From Candidatus Rifleibacterium amylolyticum (lineage in GTDB: Bacteria; Muiribacteriota; Ozemobacteria; Ozemobacterales; Ozemobacteraceae): a DNA stretch of 64,000 nt. The translations under genes and the position numbers were made by a program. Each line of letters begins with the position of its first letter. Position 1 is the first letter of the stretch. The notes under the pieces are model-generated. The model saw only the letters and a list, made by a program, of their open reading frames with translations. It did not search any database and had not been told where the DNA came from. Location: positions 1 through 64,000 of the forward strand of contig JAACJG010000009.1 in the NCBI GenBank assembly GCA_009917695.1, in the 5' to 3' direction. This document shows positions 35,474 to 44,261 of this stretch, in pieces.

Positions 35474-38311
35474 TCAACTCATTTTTTTGAGATGAACCAG
35501 CGAATACACACACAGAGTGGCAAAGACAATAGGCGCGAGGCACATGTCTGAGATAAAACTCAGAGCAACTACCAGCACAGTGCCTGCCATAGCCGGCAAT
35601 GTGCTGCTGATATGAGTGACGATCTCGACCGAAGTGCCGGTTACCAGTTGTATTATGAAAGTAGAAAACACGAAAAGGGTAATCAGACGAGCCCGGTCGC
35701 GCAGAAAAAGCGTTTCAGATGTTGCAAAAGAATCACGGGCAGGCGTGAGGATCGCTGCCGGTTCCACCAGAAGATATTTAAAATAAGCCGAAGCAAACAC
35801 AGCGATCAATATGAGCATTGCAACCATATTGGCCAGATCGGTGGCGACAGTGCTGGTTTCGGTGACCATTCCTGCTGCCAGCACCGTGCCGCTCATCACC
35901 ATGGCAACAATGAACCAGAGAGCAAGCAGAAGATGCTTTTTAAGCGAACTGGCAAACACTTCATCGTAGAGGTCACCAGCCTTTTCCGCAATTCTTTCGC
36001 GCTCGTATTCACGCCCATGAATGCCATCATCGACCATCAGCGCGATATTGATCTTCCATTCAACCATTATTCCGAGCGTTTTGTAGGCAAGATAAGGTAT
36101 GAAGATAAAAGCAAACACTCCACCAACAAATTTATCAAGATACGAAAACCCAAACAAAACCACTGAAAAAAAGGTAAAAAGAAGCGCCCAGCGGCCAAAC
36201 TGCCAAAGTGTATAAATAGAAAATGCCGCAACATGCTTCTGATAAAGGCGCATGGCGATATCAAAAAATTCGCTGACAGCTGCAGTCTCATCGGGCAGCA
36301 TCGAGAAGCCATGTTCTGGAATGAATGAGCAGAGATTGGCTTCAACCCTGCCAAGATCAGCCATCAACAATGAAGACGTGCGGGCATCAAGATGCGAACG
36401 GCTACTGTAAACCTCGAAGGCAAGAAATGTAAGAATCGCTTCGCGCCGGTGCCTGAGGCTCTGCTGTTCGATTTTGAGCAACTCCTGTTCTGATTTGCGT
36501 TGCGCTTCTTCACTGACTGTGCATTCTGCTGCGCGAGCTGCTGATTCACTGATCAATTCTTCAATATGCTTGAGATCCGCCTCGATAGAATTAAGCGATT
36601 CCAGCGTTTTGTCATCGACAATGCGATTCTGCAGACACTTCTCACCGAGCTGCAGCAGAGCATTACGTTCTGCCTGGGGATTGCGGTCGAAAACTTTCTT
36701 TTCAGGTACTGTTCCAGAATCTCCGCTGACCGAGCGTAACAGCTGCAAGAACCCGGCAAATATCTTATCGAGATTGTTTTCAAAAAACCTGTCGCGACTC
36801 TTCTCAAGCTCGATCTGTTTTCTGGTTTCCTGCAAAAGCAGAATAGATCCACTTACCCGGGCATCGGCGTAATCATTAAGAATCTTAAAAGCGCTGTCAC
36901 GAACTCTCGGGTTATGATCGTGCAGCATTTGTTCGAGAATCGTCACCAGAGCCGGTTCGCGCAGTTGCGACACAACATAAAGAGCACTGCGCTTAAACGC
37001 TTCTCTTCCTTTCGCCAGCATATTTTTGATTTCAACACTGGCATCGACCCGGTTGTACCTGCAAAGTGCCAGCAGGGCATTGGCGACAACACGACTGTAT
37101 CTGTCTTTCAGCAACGGCAGCAGACAATCAAGCGAGGCGCCGGCAGGCAAAGCCGCTGCCACCGCTTCAACCGCATTCGCCCTGACCCTGTCATCATGGT
37201 GAACAAGCAGCCTGCAGGCATGTTCGAAGCCACCGGACAACTTTTTCTCGCGCACAGTGGCCAGCATCATAGATAAAAGGAAAGAATCCTGCTCGCGCTC
37301 AAAGGCCTCCAGAAATGAGTCTATATAGGTTGTCGAAATCTCCTGGCTTAGTCGGCTCAGGGCAATATAACGATGCGCAGGATCGGCGCTGGCGAGCAGT
37401 CGGGCAAACTCCTCATCAGAAGATGATTCTGTCTGCTCTTCCGGTATGACAGCAGCAAAATCCTCATGCGGACTGCTATGTTCCAGTTTACTGAGAATGA
37501 CTGCCGCCACCGGGTTTCCATCTCTTTTTTCGCTCAATATATATTCAAGCGCGCGGCGTCTGACGTCTGGCGACTCATCTTTTAAAGCCATTTGAGCAAG
37601 AGCAACCAGTGACTGCGGCGATTTTATGCGATAAAAGGCATAAGCGGCTGAAGCCCTTGTCCAGAGCTTATCATCCTGAGACATCTTCTTGAGAAGGCTG
37701 AAGAGCGATTGGCCGCCAATTCCCTGTAATGCCCTGACAACATTCGTCTTAACCCGATGATCTTCGTCAGACATGCTGCTGACGACAAAGCGATAAGCTT
37801 CGTCACTTTCGAACATGGCGAGAGCTTCGACAGCGTTAGCCCTTATTCGCGCATCTTCGTGCCTGAGATAAGGTGCTATTACGGCTATGTCTTCAGGGTT
37901 GGCGAAGCGGCCGAGCCCGATAATCATGCTGGCCACAAGCTGCGGCACCGCTTCTGTTCTGAGTGCGTTAAGCACCATAAGCCGCCCGGTTCGATCAGGC
38001 GAAGCAAATACCTTTTTCAGTCCGACTGATCTGGCATGCGGGTCGGCATGCTGCAACAGCTGTTCTACCGACAGCTGTTCAAATGCTTGGGCATCGGGGT
38101 GCTCGCCAGCCTCGGTCGTGAGCCGCTCAAGCGCTTTGCGCGCGAGAAATCTGGTTTCTTCATCACTGTCGTTGCCAGCTATTGTAGTAATCTGCTGAAT
38201 CAGAGATGCGAAACCGCCGCGAACCGCCATCACGATTCCCTGCTGCCGTTCCTGAGCGGCAGAAGACGCAAGCAGTGCTGCTGCGCGCTCTTTGTTCAGC
38301 TCATCAGTCAT
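35474..38311 (-). CDS. HEAT-repeat protein with C-terminal membrane domain
   Basis: The protein has 945 residues from ATG 38311, ten bases after the GH13 stop codon; a longer frame would overlap that gene by over 100 bases. Residues about 20-560 are HEAT/PBS-type repeats of around 31 residues (D-x-x-x-R-x-x-A-x-x-A-L patterns, e.g. D-A-R-I-R-A-N-A-V-E-A-L and D-E-D-H-R-V-K-T-N-V-V-R-A-L). A coiled-coil stretch (about 560-680) follows, then six to seven hydrophobic helices at 720-940. Such a HEAT scaffold tied to a membrane domain suggests a protein-binding platform; no function is known. It is the second gene of an operon with the GlgE-like protein. Confidence 0.72.
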   Translation of the reverse strand: MTDELNKERAAALLASSAAQERQQGIVMAVRGGFASLIQQITTIAGNDSDEETRFLARKALERLTTEAGEHPDAQAFEQLSVEQLLQHADPHARSVGLKKVFASPDRTGRLMVLNALRTEAVPQLVASMIIGLGRFANPEDIAVIAPYLRHEDARIRANAVEALAMFESDEAYRFVVSSMSDEDHRVKTNVVRALQGIGGQSLFSLLKKMSQDDKLWTRASAAYAFYRIKSPQSLVALAQMALKDESPDVRRRALEYILSEKRDGNPVAAVILSKLEHSSPHEDFAAVIPEEQTESSSDEEFARLLASADPAHRYIALSRLSQEISTTYIDSFLEAFEREQDSFLLSMMLATVREKKLSGGFEHACRLLVHHDDRVRANAVEAVAAALPAGASLDCLLPLLKDRYSRVVANALLALCRYNRVDASVEIKNMLAKGREAFKRSALYVVSQLREPALVTILEQMLHDHNPRVRDSAFKILNDYADARVSGSILLLQETRKQIELEKSRDRFFENNLDKIFAGFLQLLRSVSGDSGTVPEKKVFDRNPQAERNALLQLGEKCLQNRIVDDKTLESLNSIEADLKHIEELISESAARAAECTVSEEAQRKSEQELLKIEQQSLRHRREAILTFLAFEVYSSRSHLDARTSSLLMADLGRVEANLCSFIPEHGFSMLPDETAAVSEFFDIAMRLYQKHVAAFSIYTLWQFGRWALLFTFFSVVLFGFSYLDKFVGGVFAFIFIPYLAYKTLGIMVEWKINIALMVDDGIHGREYERERIAEKAGDLYDEVFASSLKKHLLLALWFIVAMVMSGTVLAAGMVTETSTVATDLANMVAMLILIAVFASAYFKYLLVEPAAILTPARDSFATSETLFLRDRARLITLFVFSTFIIQLVTGTSVEIVTHISSTLPAMAGTVLVVALSFISDMCLAPIVFATLCVYSLVHLKKMS

Positions 38312-38321
38312 GTTGCCGTCA

Positions 38322-40382
38322 TCAGGAATTCCAGGCGAAGAAGCAGCATTCTCCCGGCTTAAGCCGGTAATGCAGCTTCTGATCTGAAACCTGAAACTCT
38401 TTGCGATTATGGCTGTCGGCGAGATGATTCTCAAGCCGGCTGCAGTCAGTGTGCAGACACCATTCGAGGCTCACTTCACCGGCCAGCTCATTGTCGAGAT
38501 CACGATTGAAGAGTATCATCGCATGCTGCCCGTCACCACGTCTGATAAAGCTGATCACATCAGCCTGACCGGTCTGAACCATGCAGAACGACTCGCGATC
38601 GCAACGCTCGATGGCAGTAAAATACTGTCGACGCAGCTGAATTACCTTCTGCATGAAACCAAGCATGGGATGACTGCCATCCCACCTGTAGCCGCACAGA
38701 TCAAAAAGTGCGAGTTTGCAGCCCTTAAGACGTTCAAGGTCTTTGTTGGAAAAATCGAGGCCGGTATTGACCGGTATACTTTCGCCGAGTTCCTGACCCG
38801 AATGAATGAATGGCACCGACAAAGGCAACATGGTATTGACGAGAAAGGCATACTTACTGTAAAGCTCGCCACCGGCTCTTTCAGCCGCACGCGGGGTATT
38901 GTGGTTTTCGACGGCACCGAAAAAAGGCAGCGGTACGCCCTGGTTGCCGATATGATTGAGCAGATCATACATGCCGTCACGTCGATACTCTACCCACCAG
39001 GCATAGCCGACTACCGCATTATAGCCGGCATCGACGCTTTCCTGTTTGATTTCGAAATTTTCTGAGAGGAAGGCGAAATCGGGATCGACTGTCCGGGCGC
39101 GGCTGATCAGCTGCTGCATCAGGCTGACCGGAACAGCATGCCCCATATCGACCATGACTCCGTCGATGGCGAATTTGTTCTGATAATAGGGTATCAGATC
39201 GATTATCGTCTGCCAGAGTTCCTTGTTGGCAAGTTCAGGTCGGGCCAACCGATTGTCGTACATTCTGATGGTGTTGTAGGCAATATAGTTGAACTCAGGC
39301 TTTGCCTGGTTTTCATCGACATACATGCGCAGGTAGGTCACGTCACCCCAGGGCGGCTGATTGTCATCCGGCGGCCAGTCAGCAAAGGCGCCAGGTATTC
39401 TGACGCTCGCGTCTTTACCGGTCTGCGCATCTATGCCCTTACCGCGATACTGGTGTTTTTCGTTGAATTTAATGGTTTCTTTTGCCGGAGGCAGCTTGAA
39501 AAAGCTGCGATACTCGGCTGGTGGCGGCGGTAATTCGTTAAAATCACCACTTTTCACCTTATTGTTGATAATTTCAAGTTCCTGTGCGGTGAAAATTGGG
39601 TTGCCGTAATGCCTGGCGGCTACAGCAAGATCAGTCTCGCCAACTTTTCGATCGGCCACATTTTCGTCGATCCAGTAGAACCAGTCCGGGTGTTCAGCGA
39701 TCCAGTCAGAATCTTTGCTGGCGGTTCTAAAAACGAACTCGGCGATCACTCGGATTCCCAGCAGGTGGCAGGCTTCGATAAAGGCACTGAACTGCTCTTC
39801 AACATTCATGTCGAGCAGCGGATCAGCAAGACTGGCTTCGATTCGGTAGGGGTTGCGAATCGCATAGGGCGACCCCAGTTCGCCCTTGTTGCCGTCGTGC
39901 CCGATGGCAGTGACAGGCAACAGATGTATGGTCGTGCAGCCGAGCGCTTTAACATAACCGAGCATGGCAATGGCTTTGAGAAAGGTCCCCGACTCTCGCA
40001 CGCCATCTTTGTTCAGCGTGATATCATTTTTGCCACCACCGAGGGTACCGTCGCCATTATGGTCGTAAGCGGCAGTGAGCCTGACAAAAATATTGAAGAT
40101 AGACTCTGACGCAATCCAGTTGCCGCCGCTGCCATTGCCCAGCTGCGAGTTTAAAGAGCGCAGCGGGTCTATATGTGAAAGCTTGTGTTTTTCAACAGCT
40201 TCAATATGAGACAGATAATACTCACCAGGGTGTACCTGAACCGGATCTTTGCCATCGACAAGATCGCTTCCGGGGTTTACCCACAAAGAAGGGACCAGAT
40301 ACTTGCCATTGAAGGTCTGGCCGGCAAGCCGTTCAAGTTGAGCTTTCATTTTCTGTAGAGGGGATAAAATGTTGTCTGACAT
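38322..40382 (-). CDS. GlgE-like GH13 protein lacking several family residues
   Basis: The 686 residues have a GH13-type (beta/alpha)8 layout. V-D-M-G-H-A-V-P (Asp412 at the nucleophile position) and F-L-S-E-N-F-E (acid/base Glu) align with the GlgE order V-D-N-P-H-T-K-P and F-L-A-E-A-F. However, the Arg two positions before the nucleophile, general in GH13, is Met410. The region-I D-x-x-x-N-H pattern is missing (E-F-V-F-R-T, then E-H-P-D-W-F as in GlgE). In region IV E-N-H-N-T-P-R has Asn where GH13 has Asp. Either the enzyme works differently or it is a non-catalytic glucan-binding protein. No signal peptide. It heads an operon with the HEAT protein. Confidence 0.7.
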   Translation of the reverse strand: MSDNILSPLQKMKAQLERLAGQTFNGKYLVPSLWVNPGSDLVDGKDPVQVHPGEYYLSHIEAVEKHKLSHIDPLRSLNSQLGNGSGGNWIASESIFNIFVRLTAAYDHNGDGTLGGGKNDITLNKDGVRESGTFLKAIAMLGYVKALGCTTIHLLPVTAIGHDGNKGELGSPYAIRNPYRIEASLADPLLDMNVEEQFSAFIEACHLLGIRVIAEFVFRTASKDSDWIAEHPDWFYWIDENVADRKVGETDLAVAARHYGNPIFTAQELEIINNKVKSGDFNELPPPPAEYRSFFKLPPAKETIKFNEKHQYRGKGIDAQTGKDASVRIPGAFADWPPDDNQPPWGDVTYLRMYVDENQAKPEFNYIAYNTIRMYDNRLARPELANKELWQTIIDLIPYYQNKFAIDGVMVDMGHAVPVSLMQQLISRARTVDPDFAFLSENFEIKQESVDAGYNAVVGYAWWVEYRRDGMYDLLNHIGNQGVPLPFFGAVENHNTPRAAERAGGELYSKYAFLVNTMLPLSVPFIHSGQELGESIPVNTGLDFSNKDLERLKGCKLALFDLCGYRWDGSHPMLGFMQKVIQLRRQYFTAIERCDRESFCMVQTGQADVISFIRRGDGQHAMILFNRDLDNELAGEVSLEWCLHTDCSRLENHLADSHNRKEFQVSDQKLHYRLKPGECCFFAWNS

Positions 40383-40465
40383 TATGTCGGCTCCTGATAT
40401 TTGGGCTGATCTTCACCAGAATTCTAGCACAACAAAAAGCCAGCCGGCAGCAAATTCTTTAATTC

Positions 40466-40494
40466 TTTACATCCGTAGATTTATTTATTATTAT
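40466..40494 (+). promoter_or_regulatory. Promoter of the ferredoxin gene
   Basis: TTTACA, 17 bases, TATTAT. It lies 49 bases before the chosen ATG. Confidence 0.55.
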
Positions 40495-40542
40495 GCTTAA
40501 AGTTTTGAATGGAATTTGATAACCATAATCAAGGAGATCGTC

Positions 40543-40713
40543 ATGGCTATTAAGGTTAACGCTGACACCTGTGTTGGATGTGGCGCCTGCATCGGCACCT
40601 GCCCGGTAGAAGTGCTTGAAATGAAAGATGGCAAAGCAATTTACAAAGGCGACGGCTGCATCGAATGCGGAGCATGCGTTTCTTCATGCCCGGTTGAAGC
40701 ACTTTCACTTTAA
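40543..40713 (+). CDS. 2[4Fe-4S] ferredoxin
   Basis: The protein has 56 residues from ATG 40543, chosen because AAGGAG lies seven bases ahead; a frame starting nine codons earlier lacks a ribosome site. It has two cluster motifs, C-V-G-C-G-A-C-x3-C-P and C-I-E-C-G-A-C-x3-C-P, as in clostridial ferredoxins. It carries electrons at low potential, for instance to hydrogenase or from 2-oxoacid oxidoreductases, both usual in amino-acid fermenters. Own promoter and terminator. Confidence 0.96.
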   Translation: MAIKVNADTCVGCGACIGTCPVEVLEMKDGKAIYKGDGCIECGACVSSCPVEALSL

Positions 40714-40718
40714 CTGTT

Positions 40719-40753
40719 AAAAAACCGCCGGCTGAAAAGCCGGCGGTTTTTTT
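40719..40753 (+). terminator. Terminator of the ferredoxin gene
   Basis: AAACCGCCGGCT / AGCCGGCGGTTT form a 12-bp stem with loop GAAA, followed by T residues. On the minus strand a shorter T-run is present, so it may also end the gene that converges from 40772. Confidence 0.9.
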
Positions 40754-40771
40754 ATGTTCGAAAATCTGGTT

Positions 40772-41917
40772 TTACAGGTTATCTATGTAATCTTCGATTG
40801 TCTTTTGCCCATCTCCATTAGTCGAACTCTGATCGCCTTCATCCTGGTCTGATGGGAAATCCGGATTATCAGGTGTCGGCAAAGGTTGTTCTTCACCGCT
40901 GTCATCTGCTAGTTCAGAAGAGGGCTCGCCGCCAGCTTCTGCCGGACTGTCGGTGCCGGGGTTCTGCAGATCGCCGCCGCCCTGATCGTCAGAGGGTTCT
41001 GAAGCACCATACTCTTCGTAGGATCGCACCGGGCTTGCCTCTTTGGCTTTTTCAACCGATGCCAACTCCTTTTCGAGAGCTGATGCCGAGGACTCTACTT
41101 CGGCAAGCTCGGACCTGGCCGCTTCTACTTCTTTTTCCTTTTCAGCGATGTCGTCTTTGAGGCGGCGCCGGCGACGCTCATAAAGAGCGTTATCGCTCAT
41201 GCTGTAAAACAGCCGGTTTGCCTTGTCATATTCGGCCTGCAGATCTTTCAACTCCTGTTCGAGTTGCGGAACACGGTTGGCAAGCTCGTCTTTGGCCTTA
41301 TAGGCCTCTGCCAGATCGGCTGATTTCTGCTGCATTCGGGCGGATTCTTCGCCAAAGCGTTCGACCCGTTCCATTTCGCTCCAGGACTTGAGGCGCTCGT
41401 CGCGCAGGCTGGCCGAAACTTCCTGCTGGTAGTTCTGCTGCACTTCGGCCGACAGCTTCAATCTCTCAATAAGCGCTTCGGTACGATCTTTGATGGCCTG
41501 ATCGCTGACCAGTTCGTAAACTTTCTGATAACAGGCAATCGCCGCCGGGTAGTCAGAATAACAGACGGCATGAACGAAACCCAGAAGTTCAAGAACTTTA
41601 ACGTCTTCTGGTGCGGCTTTGAGTTTTTCCAGGCAATCATTTTTGAGAGCTTCGATCAGACCCTGATCATCGTTGGCGAGAATCGAGCGATCGGTACGTA
41701 TGGCGCGGGCAAACGAATCTATCGCCCCGGCCAGATTGCCGCTTTTCTTCAATTCGAGGGCTTCTTCGAACAATATTTCGGCGTTTTCTTTGCTTGCGGC
41801 ATCGGCAGATTCTTCCTGGGCCCAGCAAGCTTTGACGTGCAAAAATCCGGGCTGGAGTGTAAACAACCCGAAAACGGCTGAAATCAACAAACCGGCACTG
41901 AGTTTTCGCATCAGCAA
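40772..41917 (-). CDS. Exported TPR / coiled-coil protein
   Basis: The 381 residues have a signal peptide (about 1-34, ending C-W-A). One or two TPR pairs follow (about 45-155; A-L-E-L-K-K-S-G-N-L-A-G-A-I-D-S-F-A-R-A-I-R), then a long coiled coil (about 165-310) and a disordered acidic tail rich in Asp, Glu, Pro, Gly. It is probably extracytoplasmic and binds other proteins. No family assignment. Single gene, convergent with the ferredoxin. Confidence 0.62.
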   Translation of the reverse strand: MLMRKLSAGLLISAVFGLFTLQPGFLHVKACWAQEESADAASKENAEILFEEALELKKSGNLAGAIDSFARAIRTDRSILANDDQGLIEALKNDCLEKLKAAPEDVKVLELLGFVHAVCYSDYPAAIACYQKVYELVSDQAIKDRTEALIERLKLSAEVQQNYQQEVSASLRDERLKSWSEMERVERFGEESARMQQKSADLAEAYKAKDELANRVPQLEQELKDLQAEYDKANRLFYSMSDNALYERRRRRLKDDIAEKEKEVEAARSELAEVESSASALEKELASVEKAKEASPVRSYEEYGASEPSDDQGGGDLQNPGTDSPAEAGGEPSSELADDSGEEQPLPTPDNPDFPSDQDEGDQSSTNGDGQKTIEDYIDNL

Positions 41918-41999
41918 CCTCTCTACGATAGTATTATTTCCCTATAATATCACAGCGTCATAAAGACAACAATCAAACATTTTTAAGAACGCAAACGGG

Positions 42000-42028
42000 T
42001 TGACTTGACTGCGGGTCGGTGCTATTAG
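42000..42028 (+). promoter_or_regulatory. Candidate promoter of serC
   Basis: TTGACT, 17 bases, TATTAG, followed by a leader of about 55 bases to the ATG. A second TTGACT overlaps five bases later. Confidence 0.45.
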
Positions 42029-42090
42029 ATAAAAATGCCCAGCAGGAAAGGGATTTTACCGGGCAACAGAATATATAACAGGAGATAACT

Positions 42091-43173
42091 ATGACGAAAA
42101 GAGTTTACAATTTTTCAGCCGGTCCGGCCGTGCTCCCCGAAAAAGTGCTGCAGCAGGCTGCAGACGAAATGCTCAACTATCAGGGTTGTGGCATGAGCGT
42201 CATGGAACTGAGCCACCGCTCATCGACCTATCAGAAGATAATCGATGACGCCGAAGCCGGTCTGCGCAAGCTTATGGACATTCCTGCCAACTACAAGGTG
42301 CTTTTTCTGCAGGGTGGCGCCTCGATGCAGTTTGCCATGATTCCGATGAATTTTGGCATCAACAAGAAGGCTGATTATATCAATACCGGCGAATGGTCGG
42401 GCAAAGCCATTAAAGAAGCGAAGAAGCTTGGGATGGATGTAAATGTAGTCGCCTCTTCTGAAGCCAGCACCTTTTCGTTCTTTCCTGAAGTCGATGTCAG
42501 CAAAGTCAGAAAAGACGCGGACTACCTGCATATCACCTCTAACAACACCATCTATGGCACAAAGTGCATGGAAGCTCCGAAAGTCAGCATTCCTCTGATT
42601 TCAGACATGTCTTCGAACATCATGAGCGAAAAGTTCGATGTCAAAGACTACGCGATGATCTATGCCGGCGCCCAGAAGAACATCGGGCCGGCCGGCGTTG
42701 TCATCGTCATCATCAGAGAAGATATGATCGGCAAAGTCAGTGGCCTGCCGACCATGCTCGACTACAAAACCCACGTCGATGCCGGTTCAATGTTCAATAC
42801 CCCGCCGACCTATGGGATCTATATTGCCAAGCTGGTATTCGACTACATGCTCTCTCTCGGTGGCGTAGCCTATTTCGAAGAGCTTAACAAGAAAAAAGCT
42901 GCGATCGTTTATGAAGCCATCGACAACTCAAAGCTGTTCAAGGCGCATGTCAAACCCGGCAAAGATCGCTCACTGATGAACATTCCGTTCTTCGCCGAAA
43001 AAAACGAACTGAATGACAAGTTCCTCAAAGAAGCCTCAGCTGAAGGTCTGGTAACCCTCAAGGGTCATCGCAGCGTCGGTGGCATGCGCGCTTCTATCTA
43101 CAATGCCATGCCGATCGAAGGCTGCCAGAAGCTGGCCGATTTCATCAAAAAATTCGACAAAGCCAACTCATGA
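42091..43173 (+). CDS. serC: Phosphoserine aminotransferase
   Basis: The 360-residue class V aminotransferase starts N-F-S-A-G-P-A-V-L-P, the usual SerC start. G-G-A-S-M-Q-F binds the PLP phosphate and A-G-A-Q-K-N-I-G-P-A-G has the PLP lysine, Lys196. It turns 3-phosphohydroxypyruvate and glutamate into phosphoserine and 2-oxoglutarate, and can also act in pyridoxine synthesis. Length is as in E. coli SerC (362). An AGGAG ribosome site is present. The serA gene follows 97 bases on, with a stem-loop between them. Confidence 0.95.
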   Translation: MTKRVYNFSAGPAVLPEKVLQQAADEMLNYQGCGMSVMELSHRSSTYQKIIDDAEAGLRKLMDIPANYKVLFLQGGASMQFAMIPMNFGINKKADYINTGEWSGKAIKEAKKLGMDVNVVASSEASTFSFFPEVDVSKVRKDADYLHITSNNTIYGTKCMEAPKVSIPLISDMSSNIMSEKFDVKDYAMIYAGAQKNIGPAGVVIVIIREDMIGKVSGLPTMLDYKTHVDAGSMFNTPPTYGIYIAKLVFDYMLSLGGVAYFEELNKKKAAIVYEAIDNSKLFKAHVKPGKDRSLMNIPFFAEKNELNDKFLKEASAEGLVTLKGHRSVGGMRASIYNAMPIEGCQKLADFIKKFDKANS

Positions 43174-43183
43174 CGTATATTGG

Positions 43184-43213
43184 CGGGGCGCCGTAATGGG
43201 GCGCCCCGTTTTT
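43184..43213 (+). terminator. Intercistronic terminator between serC and serA
   Basis: A 9-bp GC stem (CGGGGCGCC / GGCGCCCCG) is followed by TTTTT, 11 bases after the serC stop. A new promoter or partial read-through is needed for serA; the 57 bases after it are AG-rich and show no clear promoter. Confidence 0.82.
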
Positions 43214-43270
43214 ATTGACTGACAGGCAAAGTCCAAGCCCGGAAAGAAGAAAAGGAAAGGAAACAACAAA

Positions 43271-44200
43271 ATGACCAAAAAAATTCTGGTTGCTACCGAC
43301 AAACCATTCGCTCCTGAAGCCATCAATCTGATGAAAGGCGTAATCGCCGGCAAACCTGATTTTAAAATCGAGCTTCTCGAAAAATATACCGAAGTCGCCC
43401 AGTTCAAAGCTGCTGTCAAAGACGCTGACGCTTTGATCATTCGCAGCGATCTCGCTTCGAAGGAAATAATCGAAGCCGCTGGTCAGCTCAAAATAATCGT
43501 GCGCGCCGGTGCCGGTTATGACAATATCGACCTCGCCGCTGCCACCGAGCACAAAATCGTCGCCATGAACACCCCCGGTCAGAACGCCAATGCCGTAGCT
43601 GAACTGGCTTTCGGCATGATGGTCTATATCGCACGCTGCAAATTCAACGGCAAATCAGGCAGCGAATTGATGGGCAAGAAACTGGGCCTGCATGCTTACG
43701 GCAACGTTGGCCGCAACGTCGCCCGCATCGCCAAGGGTTTTGGCATGGAAGTATACGCTTTCGACCCATTCGTGCCGGCCGAAAAAATCGAAGCTGAATG
43801 CGTCAAGGCCGTAAAATCGGTCGAAGAACTCTACAGCACCTGCCACTATGTTTCGTTGCATATTCCGGCAACCGAACAGACGAAGAAGTCGATCAACTTT
43901 GACCTGCTCAATCGCATGCCCAAAGGCGCAGTTCTGGTCAATACCGCCCGCAAGGAAGTAGTCTGCGAAGAAAGCCTTAAAAAGATTCTGGCCAGCCGCA
44001 ACGATTTCAGATATGTCTCTGACATAGCCCCCGGTTGCGCTGCCGATCTTGAAAAAGACTATGCCGACCGTCTCTATTTCACCCCCAAGAAGCTCGGCGC
44101 CCAGACCGAAGAAGCAAACATCAACGCCGGCGTAGCCGCGGTTAAACAGATCGTCGCCTACTTCGAAAAAGGTGACGTCAGTTTCCAGGTCAACAAGTAA
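43271..44200 (+). CDS. serA: D-3-phosphoglycerate dehydrogenase, short type
   Basis: The 309-residue D-2-hydroxyacid dehydrogenase has R-A-G-A-G-Y-D-N-I-D, the nucleotide loop G-N-V-G-R-N-V, then Asp in A-F-D-P-F and N-T-A-R-K-E (catalytic Arg). There is no C-terminal ACT domain, as in short PGDHs. Normal enzymes have T-P-H-[IL]-G-A; here it reads T-P-K-K-L-G-A (residues 271-277), so Lys stands where the catalytic His is expected, a substitution reported for type III PGDH of the lysine kind (as in Entamoeba). It starts serine synthesis from 3-phosphoglycerate; the next enzyme is the neighbouring SerC. SerB is not in the window. Confidence 0.9.
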   Translation: MTKKILVATDKPFAPEAINLMKGVIAGKPDFKIELLEKYTEVAQFKAAVKDADALIIRSDLASKEIIEAAGQLKIIVRAGAGYDNIDLAAATEHKIVAMNTPGQNANAVAELAFGMMVYIARCKFNGKSGSELMGKKLGLHAYGNVGRNVARIAKGFGMEVYAFDPFVPAEKIEAECVKAVKSVEELYSTCHYVSLHIPATEQTKKSINFDLLNRMPKGAVLVNTARKEVVCEESLKKILASRNDFRYVSDIAPGCAADLEKDYADRLYFTPKKLGAQTEEANINAGVAAVKQIVAYFEKGDVSFQVNK

Positions 44201-44212
44201 GACCCTGTAACG

Positions 44213-44247
44213 AAAAAGCCCGCAGACTTAAGTGTCTGCGGGCTTTT
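44213..44247 (+). terminator. Terminator of serA
   Basis: AAAAGCCCGCAGAC / GTCTGCGGGCTTTT form a 14-bp stem with a six-base loop ending in TTTT. The leftward gene ends at 44262, so it may serve both. Confidence 0.88.
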
Positions 44248-44261
44248 GTATTGATACTGAA

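Noticed and set aside
38409-39065. Plus-strand frame opposite the GlgE-like gene
   Set aside because: Shadow of a GH13-like gene; composition is that of an antisense frame.
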